Source of the DNA: Faeciplasma sp964650705
GTDB taxonomy: Bacteria > Bacillota > Clostridia > Oscillospirales > Ruminococcaceae
Length of the DNA stretch: 58,335 nt
Reading direction: 5' to 3'
Assembly: GCA_964650705.1 (NCBI GenBank)
Contig: CAZYUJ010000011.1
Span: forward strand, 1-58,335
The notes under the pieces are model-generated. The model saw nothing but the letters and a program-made list of their open reading frames with translations. It was not told where the DNA came from and made no database searches. The position numbers were made by a program, and so were the translations under genes. This document shows positions 31,994 through 40,764 of the stretch, in pieces (position 1 is the stretch's first letter; each line of letters begins with the position of its first letter).

Positions 31994-32748
31994 TAACAAA
32001 AAGAATTATCCCCTGTTTAGACGTTAAAAACGGCAGGGTCGTCAAGGGCACAAATTTCATGGGGCTTAACGATGTTAACGATCCTGTGAGTTTGGCGAAA
32101 TATTACTCATCCGCAGGAGCAGACGAGCTTGTGTTCTATGATATCACGGCATCAAGCGAAGGCAGAAAGCTTTTTTGCGATGTTTTGGAGCAAGTCGCTT
32201 CCCAAATATTTATACCTCTTACCGTTGGCGGCGGCATCAACTCAGTCGATGATTTTGCAAGGGTTTTGGGATGCGGAGCTGACAAGGTCAGCGTTAACTC
32301 GGGGGCTCTGGCAGATCCGAAGATCATTAACGAAGCGGCAAGGCTATATGGCTCACAATGCGTGGTTTTGAGCGTTGACGCAAAAAGAGTAGACGGACAG
32401 TTCAGAGTTTTTGCAAAGGGCGGAAGAGTTGACACGGGGCTTGATATGCTCGAGTGGGTCAAGCAAGGCGTTGATTCGGGCGCAGGAGAGATAGTTCTCA
32501 ACTCTATCGACACTGACGGCGTTAAGCAAGGCTTTGACCTTGAGATGCTCGCGGCTGTTACAAGCATCGTCAGCGTTCCTGTCATCGCATCGGGCGGTGC
32601 AGGGAAGATCGAGGATTTCATAACTCTGTTTAACTCGAACCCGAAGGTTGACGCAGGCTTGGCGGCATCTATCTTCCACTTCGGAGAGGTTAAGATAAAC
32701 GACCTTAAGCGTGAGCTTATTAAAAACGGAATCAATGCAAGAATTTAG
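31990..32748 (+). CDS. hisF: Imidazole glycerol phosphate synthase cyclase subunit
   Basis: This 252-residue TIM barrel has RIIPCLDVKNGRVVKG (catalytic Asp), LTVGGGI, and NSIDTDGVKQGFD (second Asp). With HisH it makes imidazole glycerol phosphate and AICAR. Start overlaps the hisA stop by four bases. Confidence 0.98.
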   Translation: MITKRIIPCLDVKNGRVVKGTNFMGLNDVNDPVSLAKYYSSAGADELVFYDITASSEGRKLFCDVLEQVASQIFIPLTVGGGINSVDDFARVLGCGADKVSVNSGALADPKIINEAARLYGSQCVVLSVDAKRVDGQFRVFAKGGRVDTGLDMLEWVKQGVDSGAGEIVLNSIDTDGVKQGFDLEMLAAVTSIVSVPVIASGGAGKIEDFITLFNSNPKVDAGLAASIFHFGEVKINDLKRELIKNGINARI

Positions 32749-32763
32749 ATATAGGTGATGAAT

Positions 32764-33408
32764 ATGATCAACATTAACGAACTTAAGTTTGATGACAAAG
32801 GGCTTATCCCTTCCATCATTGTGGATGCAAAGACAAAAAAGGTTTTGACGCTGGCATATATGAACAAAGAGAGTCTTGAGATATCTTTGGAGAAGAAGCT
32901 GACCTGCTTCTGGTCAAGATCGCGCGAGGAGCTTTGGTTAAAGGGTGAAACCAGCGGAAATTATCAGCACATCGTGAGCATCACAGCCGATTGCGACAAG
33001 GATGCTTTGGTGGTTGAAGTTGAAAAGGACGGCCCTGCGTGCCACACGGGTGAGGAATCCTGTTTCTTTAACACAGTATTGGAGTCTGATGAACCTCAGT
33101 TTACATATGAAGGCTTATATGAGCTTATCAAAGGGCGAAAGACCGAGAAAAAAGAGGGATCTTATACGACATACCTCTTTGAAAAGGGACTCGACAAGAT
33201 CTTAAAGAAGATCGGTGAGGAATGTACCGAGGTCATCATCGCCGCTAAGGCTGAGGACAGAGCCGAAACGGTTTATGAAATTGCAGACCTTATCTATCAC
33301 CTCAGCGTTTTGATGGTTGAAGCCGATATTTCTATTGATGAGATCACACAAGAGCTTGCTTCCCGTCATGTTATAGATAAAAAGGTCAAGCAAGAAAAAA
33401 TGGTGTAG
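32764..33408 (+). CDS. hisIE: Bifunctional phosphoribosyl-AMP cyclohydrolase / phosphoribosyl-ATP pyrophosphatase
   Basis: The 214-residue fusion has an N-terminal HisI domain (AYMNKESLEISLE, FWSRSREELWLKG, DCDKDALVVEVE and the zinc Cys in ACHTGEESCFF) and a C-terminal HisE helical domain (KIGEECTEVIIAAKAEDRAETVYEIADLIYHL, split here in two halves). It does the second and third steps of the pathway. ATG 32764 has AGGTGA five bases upstream; ATG/GTG just before are alternatives. Confidence 0.96.
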   Translation: MININELKFDDKGLIPSIIVDAKTKKVLTLAYMNKESLEISLEKKLTCFWSRSREELWLKGETSGNYQHIVSITADCDKDALVVEVEKDGPACHTGEESCFFNTVLESDEPQFTYEGLYELIKGRKTEKKEGSYTTYLFEKGLDKILKKIGEECTEVIIAAKAEDRAETVYEIADLIYHLSVLMVEADISIDEITQELASRHVIDKKVKQEKMV

Positions 33409-33410
33409 GT

Positions 33411-34226
33411 ATGATGAAACAGAATTTGCACACGCACTCGATCTTCAGCGACGGCGAAAATACATTAGAGGAAATGGCTCTTGCGGCAATAAGCAAGGGC
33501 TTTTCGTCTTTGGGCTTTTCTGATCACAGTGCGATTTCGGGATGCGATGACTGGTGTATGCCGATCGAAAAGTATAACAGCTACTTCGCTGAATGTGAGA
33601 AAATAAAAGAAAGATACAAGGGAGAGCTTGAGGTCTTCATAGGACTTGAGATGGATCTGTTGAGCGAGAGGTGTGATCATCCTCTTGATTATGCGATCGG
33701 GTCATGTCACTATGTTGTAAAGAACGGCAAGCGGATCTGTATCGATAACACCGTTGAGGAGCTCACAAACGGCGTAAACGAATGCTTTGGCGGTGACGTT
33801 TTGGCACTCTGTGAGGAATATTATAGAGAAGTTGCTAAGATCGCAGACCGTGACGATTTGGATATCGTCGGGCATTTTGATTTAGTAACAAAGTTTATTG
33901 AGGTCTGTCCCGGGATAATTGATGTGACCTCAAAAAGATTTATTGATGCCGAGGACGAAGCGATCAAGGCTTTGGTCGGCGCAGGCAAGATTTTTGAGAT
34001 TAACACGGGTGCTATCGGAAGAGGAAAGCGCACCTTCCCCTATCCCTCGCAACGGGTTTTGAAAAAGATCGCTGAGTCAGGCGGAAAGATAACGATATCA
34101 TCAGACTGTCACGACAAGGATCATTTGGACTGTTACTTCGGCGAATGCGAAGCTATTGCGAAAAAATGCGGATTTGATGAGGTGTATTTCCTCACCTCAA
34201 AGGGATTTACACCGATTAATCTTTAA
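33411..34226 (+). CDS. hisK: Histidinol-phosphatase, PHP family
   Basis: This 271-residue PHP metal-dependent phosphatase has NLHTHSIFSDGE, GFSDHS, GLEMDLL, IGSCHYV, VGHFDLV and SSDCHD, the His/Asp series that binds three metals. It completes the pathway by dephosphorylating histidinol phosphate. It is the last gene of the operon, three bases after hisIE. No clear hairpin terminator follows. Confidence 0.93.
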   Translation: MMKQNLHTHSIFSDGENTLEEMALAAISKGFSSLGFSDHSAISGCDDWCMPIEKYNSYFAECEKIKERYKGELEVFIGLEMDLLSERCDHPLDYAIGSCHYVVKNGKRICIDNTVEELTNGVNECFGGDVLALCEEYYREVAKIADRDDLDIVGHFDLVTKFIEVCPGIIDVTSKRFIDAEDEAIKALVGAGKIFEINTGAIGRGKRTFPYPSQRVLKKIAESGGKITISSDCHDKDHLDCYFGECEAIAKKCGFDEVYFLTSKGFTPINL

Positions 34227-34232
34227 GTTTTC

Positions 34233-34261
34233 TTGACAATCACACATTTCGGCTGTATTAT
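34233..34261 (+). promoter_or_regulatory. Promoter of glmS
   Basis: TTGACA (34233-34238), 17-base spacer, TATTAT (34256-34261). The leader of about 45 bases is too short for a glmS ribozyme. Confidence 0.82.
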
Positions 34262-34312
34262 ATATAGAGATGTCAAAATAAAATATCTACAAAACTGAAC
34301 GGAGGATAATTT

Positions 34313-36142
34313 ATGTGTGGCATTATTGGTTACAGCGGATGTTATGATGCAAAAGAACGTGTTATCCACGGACTTACGGCACTTGAATACAGAGGATACG
34401 ATTCAGCAGGAATTGCGGCATTTACCGATAACGGCGTTGAAGTTATCAAGACTATGGGAAGAGTCAAGGCTTTAGATGAAAAGATCGAAGCCTTGGGCGG
34501 GATTTGCTCAGGCTGTGGGATCGGTCACACAAGATGGGCAACACACGGAGCTCCGAGTGATACGAACTCTCATCCTCACACTATCGGCAAGATCACACTT
34601 GTTCACAACGGAATTATTGAAAACTATAAGGAACTCAAGGAAAAGCTGACCGAAAAGGGCGTTAGCTTTGTGACCCAGACGGATACCGAAGTCGGTGCGG
34701 GAATCATCAATCAGTATTATTCCCTCACTCGTGATCCTGTTGCTGCCATTAGATGCGCAATGGACGAGATCACGGGCTCATATGCATTCGGCATTTTGTT
34801 TGAGGATGTTCCCGGCGTTATTTATGCCGCTAAGAAAGACAGCCCGCTTATCATCGGCATTGCTCAGGACGGCGGATTTATCGCTTCGGATATTTCAGCG
34901 ATCCTCAAATATACCAAAAACTATATGACACTTTCCGACGGTGAGGTTGCTATCATCAACGGAAGCGACATCAAGGTCTATGATAAAGACGGTGACGTTA
35001 CCGAAAAGGATGTTTTGACGGCTACCTGGGACGCTGAGACGGCTGAAAAGGGCGGATATGCACACTTTATGCTCAAGGAGATCCACGAAGAGCCCGAAGC
35101 AATAAGAAAGACATTGAGCCCGAGATATAAAAACGGAGTTATCAGCTTTGAATCTGACGGAATATATGACGAGGACTTTAAGGCTATCAAATCGTTGAGG
35201 ATCGTTGCTTGCGGAACGGCAATGCACGCAGGACTTTATGCAAAATATCTGATCGAAAAGCTTGCGCGAATTCCCGTGACCGTCGAGACAGCTTCCGAAT
35301 ACAGATATGAGGATCCTATCGTCGGCGAAGGCGACACGGTTTTGATCATTTCGCAATCGGGCGAAACGGCTGACTCGAGAGAGGCGCTCAGAATGTCCAA
35401 AGAACGCGGAGCGAAGACGTTGGCGCTTGTAAACGTTATCTCCTCCACTATCGCAAGAGAAGCTGACCGAGTTATTTATACATATGCCGGGCCGGAGATC
35501 TCGGTTTGCTCGACGAAGGCATATACCGTACAGACTGCAACACTTTGTGCATTTGCGTTCCAGCTTGCGTATAACGTTGGAAAGATAACAAAAGAACAGC
35601 TTGAACACTATTCACAGATGCTGATGCATCAGCTCGGTGATGCAATTAATGAGGTTATATCCGACGAGCCGAAGCTTGCGGATATTGCGACCGAGCTATA
35701 TAAATATGACGACATTTTCTTTATCGGCAGAGGAATTGACAGCCACATCGTGACCGAAGCCTCGCTTAAGCTTAAGGAAATTTCGTATATACACTCTGAG
35801 GCTTATGCCGCAGGAGAGCTTAAGCACGGAACCATCTCGCTGATCACCGAGGACACACCTGTGGCGGCGCTGGCAACGGTTCCCGAGCTTTATGAAAAAA
35901 CGCGAAGCAACGTTTGTGAGGTTGCGACGCGCGGCGGAAGGGTATTTATGATCTGTGGACCGGACTATCCCGAAGCCGATTCAAGCATTATGTATGAATA
36001 TCGCCTGCCCGAGATCGACCGTCTTTTCATGGGAATCGCGGCGGCAACTGCGTATCAGTTGTTTGCATACCATGTGGCAGTCTTGAGAGGTTGCGATATC
36101 GATAAACCGAGAAACTTAGCAAAATCGGTTACCGTCGAATGA
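34313..36142 (+). CDS. glmS: Glutamine-fructose-6-phosphate aminotransferase
   Basis: The 609-residue enzyme makes glucosamine 6-phosphate, the first step of amino sugar and peptidoglycan synthesis. Its N-terminal Cys2 starts the glutaminase domain (MCGIIGYSG, GHTRWATHG), followed by two SIS domains (ACGTAMHAGLYAKYLIE, ISQSGETADSREALR, GRGIDSHIVTEASLKLKEI) and the DKPRNLAKSVTVE end. Length is normal. GGAGG precedes the ATG. Confidence 0.98.
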   Translation: MCGIIGYSGCYDAKERVIHGLTALEYRGYDSAGIAAFTDNGVEVIKTMGRVKALDEKIEALGGICSGCGIGHTRWATHGAPSDTNSHPHTIGKITLVHNGIIENYKELKEKLTEKGVSFVTQTDTEVGAGIINQYYSLTRDPVAAIRCAMDEITGSYAFGILFEDVPGVIYAAKKDSPLIIGIAQDGGFIASDISAILKYTKNYMTLSDGEVAIINGSDIKVYDKDGDVTEKDVLTATWDAETAEKGGYAHFMLKEIHEEPEAIRKTLSPRYKNGVISFESDGIYDEDFKAIKSLRIVACGTAMHAGLYAKYLIEKLARIPVTVETASEYRYEDPIVGEGDTVLIISQSGETADSREALRMSKERGAKTLALVNVISSTIAREADRVIYTYAGPEISVCSTKAYTVQTATLCAFAFQLAYNVGKITKEQLEHYSQMLMHQLGDAINEVISDEPKLADIATELYKYDDIFFIGRGIDSHIVTEASLKLKEISYIHSEAYAAGELKHGTISLITEDTPVAALATVPELYEKTRSNVCEVATRGGRVFMICGPDYPEADSSIMYEYRLPEIDRLFMGIAAATAYQLFAYHVAVLRGCDIDKPRNLAKSVTVE

Positions 36143-36176
36143 TAAAAGATAAATTTGAAAGTTGAGGAAAACTAAA

Positions 36177-36893
36177 ATGAGCAAAAGCAAGCAGTACAAG
36201 AAGAAAAGAGAAAGCAAAGGAAACATTTTCGTTATTTTGATAGTTGTGTTGGTCGTTTTGATCGTCATCGCAATTGTCGGTACATCGGTTGATAACTCAA
36301 AGTATAACGGTCTTATGAAGGACTATACAGAGTTCATCTATGGCGAAAGAGAGAACGTCAAGCTTCAAAGAATTACCGGCTACGATGATGAGATCTATGC
36401 AAACGATATTTATGCCTATTATGTTGAAGACGACATTATTTATGACAGCACCAAGAACGTAGCTGATGCTGAGGCATTCGCTGAGGATTCTGAGGCTGCC
36501 GCAGAGATCTTGGGCACTATTTCTCAGGCTGCTTTCTACACATACACAAGCGCCAGCGATTTCTCTATTGATTATGACTATGTTATCGCTGAAGCTACTG
36601 CTGAAGAGATTATCGGAAGCGAAGATGCTGCTGCTGAAATAATCTTCGAATACATTACCGCTTTGGGCGAAGACTATAACGTGTGCGGTCTTTATTTGGG
36701 CTTGGCTGATGCTGAGTATTACTATGGTGTTTACATTGACGTAATGCAGAAGCAGACGGTCACTCTTGACACCATCAAGGAGAACCTTACCGCAACAGCA
36801 TTGACCGTTGAGATCGAGACCGAGGTTGAAGGCGATGCTGAAACAGAGGCTGAGGGCGAGACCGAAGAAGCTCCTGCTGATGATGCAGAATAA
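36177..36893 (+). CDS. Membrane-anchored acidic protein of unknown function
   Basis: This 238-residue protein has a Lys-rich cytoplasmic start, one helix (about residues 18-38) and an extracellular acidic domain, with an Ala/Glu/Thr-rich tail (about 205-238) of low complexity. I recognise no family. It starts 34 bases after glmS with GAGGAAA in front and no terminator between, so the two are probably cotranscribed. Start ATG 36177 is chosen over an upstream codon that overlaps the ribosome site. Confidence 0.75.
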   Translation: MSKSKQYKKKRESKGNIFVILIVVLVVLIVIAIVGTSVDNSKYNGLMKDYTEFIYGERENVKLQRITGYDDEIYANDIYAYYVEDDIIYDSTKNVADAEAFAEDSEAAAEILGTISQAAFYTYTSASDFSIDYDYVIAEATAEEIIGSEDAAAEIIFEYITALGEDYNVCGLYLGLADAEYYYGVYIDVMQKQTVTLDTIKENLTATALTVEIETEVEGDAETEAEGETEEAPADDAE

Positions 36894-36912
36894 GCGAAAA
36901 TTTCACGCTGTA

Positions 36913-36941
36913 TTGACATAAAGCGCTAAATTAGGTATAAT
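36913..36941 (+). promoter_or_regulatory. Promoter of asnA
   Basis: TTGACA (36913-36918), 17-base spacer, TATAAT (36936-36941). Confidence 0.88.
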
Positions 36942-36949
36942 GAATAAGT

Positions 36950-36993
36950 AAGCATCGTAATATACTTACGGTGCTTATTTTATTTGATTTTTT
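36950..36993 (+). terminator. Leader hairpin-terminator upstream of asnA
   Basis: AAGCATCGTAA/TTACGGTGCTT forms an 11-bp stem with one G-U pair starting within the first bases of the transcript, followed by ATTTTATTTGATTTTTT. It sits between the asnA promoter and start codon, so it can cut transcription before the gene. Confidence 0.75.
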
Positions 36994-37012
36994 CGCGAAA
37001 GGGCTGACTTAG

Positions 37013-38020
37013 ATGAGCAAACTGATCGTGCCGAAGGGCTATACATCAAGCTTAACGGCATATGAAACACAAACTGCGATAGGACTTATTAAGAGGAGCT
37101 TTGAGCTGAATTTGTGTCAGTCGCTCAATTTAAAACGTGCATCCGCTCCCCTCTTCGTTGACGGAACAAGGGGCTTGAACGACGACCTTAACGGTTATGA
37201 AAGACCTGTTTCCTTCGACCTTTTGGAGACCGGCGACAACGCAGAGGTCGTTCACTCGCTCGCTAAGTGGAAGAGAATGGCTTTAAAAGAATACGGCTTC
37301 CACATTGGTGAGGGGCTATATACCGACATGAACGCTATACGACGTGACGAGGAGATGGATAATCTTCATTCGGTTTACGTTGACCAGTGGGACTGGGAAA
37401 GAATTATCACAAAAGAGGACAGAAATCTTGATTTTCTGAAGGATATCGTTACAAAGATCGTTGACGCTATATATAATACACATGAGCTTGTTGCGAAGGT
37501 ATATCCGAACGTTAAGTGCCGTCTGACAAGAGAGGTTGCATTTGTGACGACTCAGGAGCTTGAGGATATGTATCCAGATATGAGCGCGAAAGAGCGCGAG
37601 AATGCGTTCTTGAAGGAAAACAAGACTGCGTTTATTATGCAGATCGGTGACAAGCTCAAGTCGGGCAACAAGCATGACGGAAGAGCTCCCGACTATGACG
37701 ACTGGAGCCTTAACGGTGACATCATGTTTTGGAATGAGACACTTGACTGTGCTTTCGAGATATCCTCGATGGGAATCAGAGTCGATGAGACATCGCTCAG
37801 AGCTCAGCTTAAAAAGGCGGAGTGTGAGTGGCGTTCGGGGCTTGAATTCCACAAGAAGCTTTTAAACGGTGAGCTCCCCTTGACCATCGGCGGCGGTGTC
37901 GGACAGTCACGACTTTGTATGCTACTTTTGGGCAAGGCTCACATCGGTGAGGTTCAGGTTTCGGTTTGGGACAAAGCTACCATTGAGGGCTGCAAAAAAG
38001 CAGGAATCATGCTTTTGTAA
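37013..38020 (+). CDS. asnA: Aspartate-ammonia ligase
   Basis: This 335-residue ammonia-dependent asparagine synthetase is related to class II aminoacyl-tRNA synthetases. Motifs: FVDGTRGLNDDLNGYERPV, SLAKWKRMAL, YVDQWDWE and the end block LTIGGGVGQSRLCMLLL. It makes asparagine from aspartate, ammonia and ATP. The gene is behind a leader terminator and is closed by a strong hairpin at 38071. Confidence 0.97.
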   Translation: MSKLIVPKGYTSSLTAYETQTAIGLIKRSFELNLCQSLNLKRASAPLFVDGTRGLNDDLNGYERPVSFDLLETGDNAEVVHSLAKWKRMALKEYGFHIGEGLYTDMNAIRRDEEMDNLHSVYVDQWDWERIITKEDRNLDFLKDIVTKIVDAIYNTHELVAKVYPNVKCRLTREVAFVTTQELEDMYPDMSAKERENAFLKENKTAFIMQIGDKLKSGNKHDGRAPDYDDWSLNGDIMFWNETLDCAFEISSMGIRVDETSLRAQLKKAECEWRSGLEFHKKLLNGELPLTIGGGVGQSRLCMLLLGKAHIGEVQVSVWDKATIEGCKKAGIMLL

Positions 38021-38060
38021 TAAATTATTCTGCGACGCAAATAATTTGGATAAAATGTTA

Positions 38061-38089
38061 TTGAAATATCGTTCCTTTGATGATATACT
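38061..38089 (+). promoter_or_regulatory. Possible promoter of the MutS-like gene
   Basis: TTGAAA (38061-38066), 17-base spacer, TATACT (38084-38089). The -10 lies in the loop of the asnA terminator hairpin. Confidence 0.5.
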
Positions 38090-38107
38090 GTCATCAAAGG
38101 AACTTTT
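38071..38107 (+). terminator. Terminator of asnA
   Basis: A perfect 13-bp stem GTTCCTTTGATGA/TCATCAAAGGAAC with a 7-base loop and a TTTTT tail. Confidence 0.92.
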
Positions 38108-38151
38108 TCTTGGAGCTATATGTTGAATTTGAAAGGCACGGTGAACCTATA

Positions 38152-39831
38152 ATGGCACAAAACCCCGCAATCACACAGGATGAGATGCATTTGGTAGACC
38201 TTTTGTATCCCAGCGAAGAAAAGAAGCAGATTTGTTTGGAACGAGGAAAAAATATATCCAATCTCCCACAGGACTATGTCACGAACCTTGAGCTTGAGAT
38301 GCTCTCGCGTTTGATATGCCCTGAGAACTCTTTGAATGCGCTTAGGATCTTCACTCAGATGACAACTGATGAGGAAGTCTTGAATTATCGTTTGGACATT
38401 TTAGAGGACTTTTTGAATGTCCCTGCGCTTGAAGCGGTTTTGTATGAAAACGTGCATAAGCTTTACGTTAACGAGCACGTTAACATTCAGAAGCTCGGTT
38501 TGGCTGACAGCTTCTTTGCTTTGAATCAAAGACTCAACTCGCTCAAAACGTTCATTGATTGCATCACAAAGTGCCACGAATTCTGCCAGAAGTTCCAGGA
38601 TAAATTTAAGTCTGAAGCGCTTAAGGAGCTTGTTAAGTATTTTGCTTCGGTTTATAATTCCGAGTATTTTGACGAAGTCAAGCGTGAGACCGACGAATGC
38701 TTGAGAATCTTGGCAAAGGGCGTCAAGAGCGTTACAGTCGGCATCAACTTCGACGACATGATGAGACCATATGAGGCTATGCTTTTGTCGGTGTCGACCG
38801 ACCTCATAAAGAAAAAAGGCAGATTCGATTGGATCTTCAAGCACATCGACACAAGCGCTACGAGAGCGATCGGAAAAACCCACTCGCTCTATAACGAAAA
38901 CGGCGGAACGAACGACCTTGAGGCTCCTTTGTTCAGAGAGCTCAAGGAGATCAACTCGGAATATATTTCTCACCTTGATACAGCTATCAGAGCATATTTC
39001 AAGAAATCTACAGAAGACATTTTGACCTTCGAGAGCCAGATGAGCTTCTATATCGGTGCAAAGAGGCTGGTTGAGGCTGTCAGAAGCCGCGGACTTGATA
39101 TGTCAAGACCGCAGTATATGCCTATGGAAGACAGATTCATGGACGCTAAGGACGTGTTCGATCTTTCATTCTATATTCAGATGGTCGGCTCCGACCCTAT
39201 GGCAAGCTTGAAGGGCAAGATCATTACAAACGACTGTACATTTGACGATGACGGAAGATTCTATGTCCTCACCGGCGCTAACAACGGCGGCAAGACAACG
39301 TATACAAGAGCTATCGGAATTATTCAGGTTCTTGCTCAGGCGGGAATCTACGTTCCTGCAAGCGCTTGCAGGATCAGTCCTGTTGACTTTATTTACACTC
39401 ACTTCCCGAAGGAAGAAGAGGTCGGTCTCAACACCTCTCGCTTCACTCAGGAATGTAAGCAGTTCAAGGAAACCGTTGACACAGCAACCCGTCACAGCAT
39501 GCTTCTTTTGAACGAATCCATTCAATCTACGACTCCGACGGAGTGTGTATACATTGCAACTGAGCTTACAAAGATCTTCAGATGCGTCGGCGTCAGAGGC
39601 GTTTATGCTACCCACCTTTTAGAGCTTGCGAGAAGCCTCGACACCTTGAACGAGACCGTCGAGGGCGACACCAAGCTTGTCAGCTTGATCACGACCGTTG
39701 ATACGTCTAACGATAACAGACGACTTTACAGAATCAAGCGCGAAGCTCCGCAGGAGTTCGGCTACGCAAGAACTATTTATGAAAAGTTCGGTGTTTCTTT
39801 CGAGGAAGTCAAGCGCAGACAGGGCAAATGA
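38152..39831 (+). CDS. MutS-family ATPase without mismatch-recognition domain
   Basis: The 559-residue protein has MutS core helices (about 50-340) and a C-terminal ABC-type ATPase. Walker A is LTGANNGGKTTYTRA; the Walker B position reads MLLLNESIQSTTP, with Asn where canonical MutS has Asp; the switch His is in YATHLLELA. There is no N-terminal mismatch-binding or connector domain and no MutS2 Smr tail. Such short MutS-like proteins are widespread in Clostridia; their role is not settled. ATG 38152 follows GGTGA. Confidence 0.88.
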   Translation: MAQNPAITQDEMHLVDLLYPSEEKKQICLERGKNISNLPQDYVTNLELEMLSRLICPENSLNALRIFTQMTTDEEVLNYRLDILEDFLNVPALEAVLYENVHKLYVNEHVNIQKLGLADSFFALNQRLNSLKTFIDCITKCHEFCQKFQDKFKSEALKELVKYFASVYNSEYFDEVKRETDECLRILAKGVKSVTVGINFDDMMRPYEAMLLSVSTDLIKKKGRFDWIFKHIDTSATRAIGKTHSLYNENGGTNDLEAPLFRELKEINSEYISHLDTAIRAYFKKSTEDILTFESQMSFYIGAKRLVEAVRSRGLDMSRPQYMPMEDRFMDAKDVFDLSFYIQMVGSDPMASLKGKIITNDCTFDDDGRFYVLTGANNGGKTTYTRAIGIIQVLAQAGIYVPASACRISPVDFIYTHFPKEEEVGLNTSRFTQECKQFKETVDTATRHSMLLLNESIQSTTPTECVYIATELTKIFRCVGVRGVYATHLLELARSLDTLNETVEGDTKLVSLITTVDTSNDNRRLYRIKREAPQEFGYARTIYEKFGVSFEEVKRRQGK

Positions 39832-39843
39832 TTGCACAAATAA

Positions 39844-39878
39844 AAACTCCCCTATCCTCTCGGATCGGGGAGTTTTTT
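39844..39878 (+). terminator. Terminator of the MutS-like gene
   Basis: ACTCCCC/GGGGAGT outer stem with an inner ATCC/GGAT, then TTTTTT. Confidence 0.9.
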
Positions 39879-39890
39879 ATTTGTGCGGGT

Positions 39891-39935
39891 GCGAAGCCCG
39901 TCCCATGCCCCGAAGGGGCATGGGACGGGCTTCGC
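39891..39935. repeat. Long perfect GC-rich hairpin
   Basis: A perfect 21-bp inverted repeat (arms 39891-39911 and 39915-39935, starting GCGAAGCCCGTCCC) with a GAA loop. It encodes nothing and has no T run. It may be a small mobile or structural DNA element. Confidence 0.8.
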
Positions 39936-39960
39936 CGTACGCTGCGGCAATCGCAAAAAA

Positions 39961-40017
39961 GCCCCGCTGTCGGCGGCGGTGGCTCCCGAAGGGAGCGAGG
40001 CGCCGGCGGTGCGGGGC
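39961..40017 (-). terminator. Large branched terminator of ung
   Basis: GCCCCGC/GCGGGGC closes a 57-base structure with an inner CTCCC-GAA-GGGAG hairpin and GCCGGCG/CGGCGG side arms. On the minus strand it ends with TTTTTT and lies directly after the ung stop. Confidence 0.72.
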
Positions 40018-40024
40018 GGTGGTG

Positions 40025-40696
40025 CTATTGACGCTTTGCCCAGTTAATCGGGGGGACACCGTTTTCCATGAGGAAGAAGTTGACGCGCGAGAACACGCGC
40101 GAACCGAAGAAACCGTTGAACGCTGACAGCGGACTTGGATGAGCAGACTCAAATATCCCGTGGATCGGATTGGTGATAAGCTGTTTTTTGCTTCTTGCGT
40201 TAGCGCCCCACAGAATGAAGGCTATCGGCTCCTGTCTTTCGTTGAGCTTTTTGATCACCTCGTCGGTGAAGATCTCCCAGCCCTTTCCCTTGTGGGAATT
40301 AGCTTGACCTCGTCTTACAGTCAGCGCAGTGTTCATCAGCAAAACACCCTGCTTCGCCCAGCCCGTAAGCTCACCGCAGTTTGTCAGCGGTATTCCCAAG
40401 TCGGATTCAAGTTCTTTATAGATATTTTGAAGTGAGGGGGGAAGCCTTGTTCCCTCCTTAACGGAGAAAGCAAGACCGTGTGCCTGTCCAGGCTCGTGAT
40501 ATGGATCCTGTCCGAGGATCACAGCCTTCACTGATGAATACGGAGTATATTTCAAAGCGTTGAAAATATCGTGCATATTGGGATATACAGTTTGAGAACG
40601 GTATTCCTCGATGAGAAATTCTCGCAATTTAAGATAATATTCTTTTTCGAATTCGCCTTTCAAGACGATGTCCCAATCGTTGTCGAGCTTGACCAC
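40025..40696 (-). CDS. ung: Uracil-DNA glycosylase
   Basis: This 223-residue family 1 glycosylase removes uracil from DNA. Catalytic motif GQDPYHEPGQAHGLAFSV carries the Asp; HPSPLSAFNGFFGS is the DNA intercalation loop with the catalytic His. The likely start is GTG 40696, eight bases after GGAGG; the GTG at 40705 overlaps that site. Confidence 0.97.
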   Translation of the reverse strand: MVKLDNDWDIVLKGEFEKEYYLKLREFLIEEYRSQTVYPNMHDIFNALKYTPYSSVKAVILGQDPYHEPGQAHGLAFSVKEGTRLPPSLQNIYKELESDLGIPLTNCGELTGWAKQGVLLMNTALTVRRGQANSHKGKGWEIFTDEVIKKLNERQEPIAFILWGANARSKKQLITNPIHGIFESAHPSPLSAFNGFFGSRVFSRVNFFLMENGVPPINWAKRQ

Positions 40697-40725
40697 CTGA
40701 TCCACCTCCGTAAAATATGAAAAAC

Positions 40726-40748
40726 GCCGCCTGATCTTGTCAGACGGC
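40726..40748 (-). terminator. Hairpin terminator between secG and ung
   Basis: GCCGTCTGA/TCAGGCGGC with one G-U pair, followed on the minus strand by TTTTTC, 17 bases past the secG stop. It may attenuate ung rather than fully block it, since no separate ung promoter is evident. Confidence 0.75.
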
Positions 40749-40764
40749 AGTTGTTCGTTTTGAA

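Noticed and set aside
34200..34312. glmS ribozyme
   Set aside because: The space between promoter and start codon is too short and the ribozyme core is not visible.
36940..37012. Asn T-box leader for asnA
   Set aside because: No T-box sequence (TGGNACCGCG-like) and too little room for a specifier stem; only a simple terminator hairpin is present.
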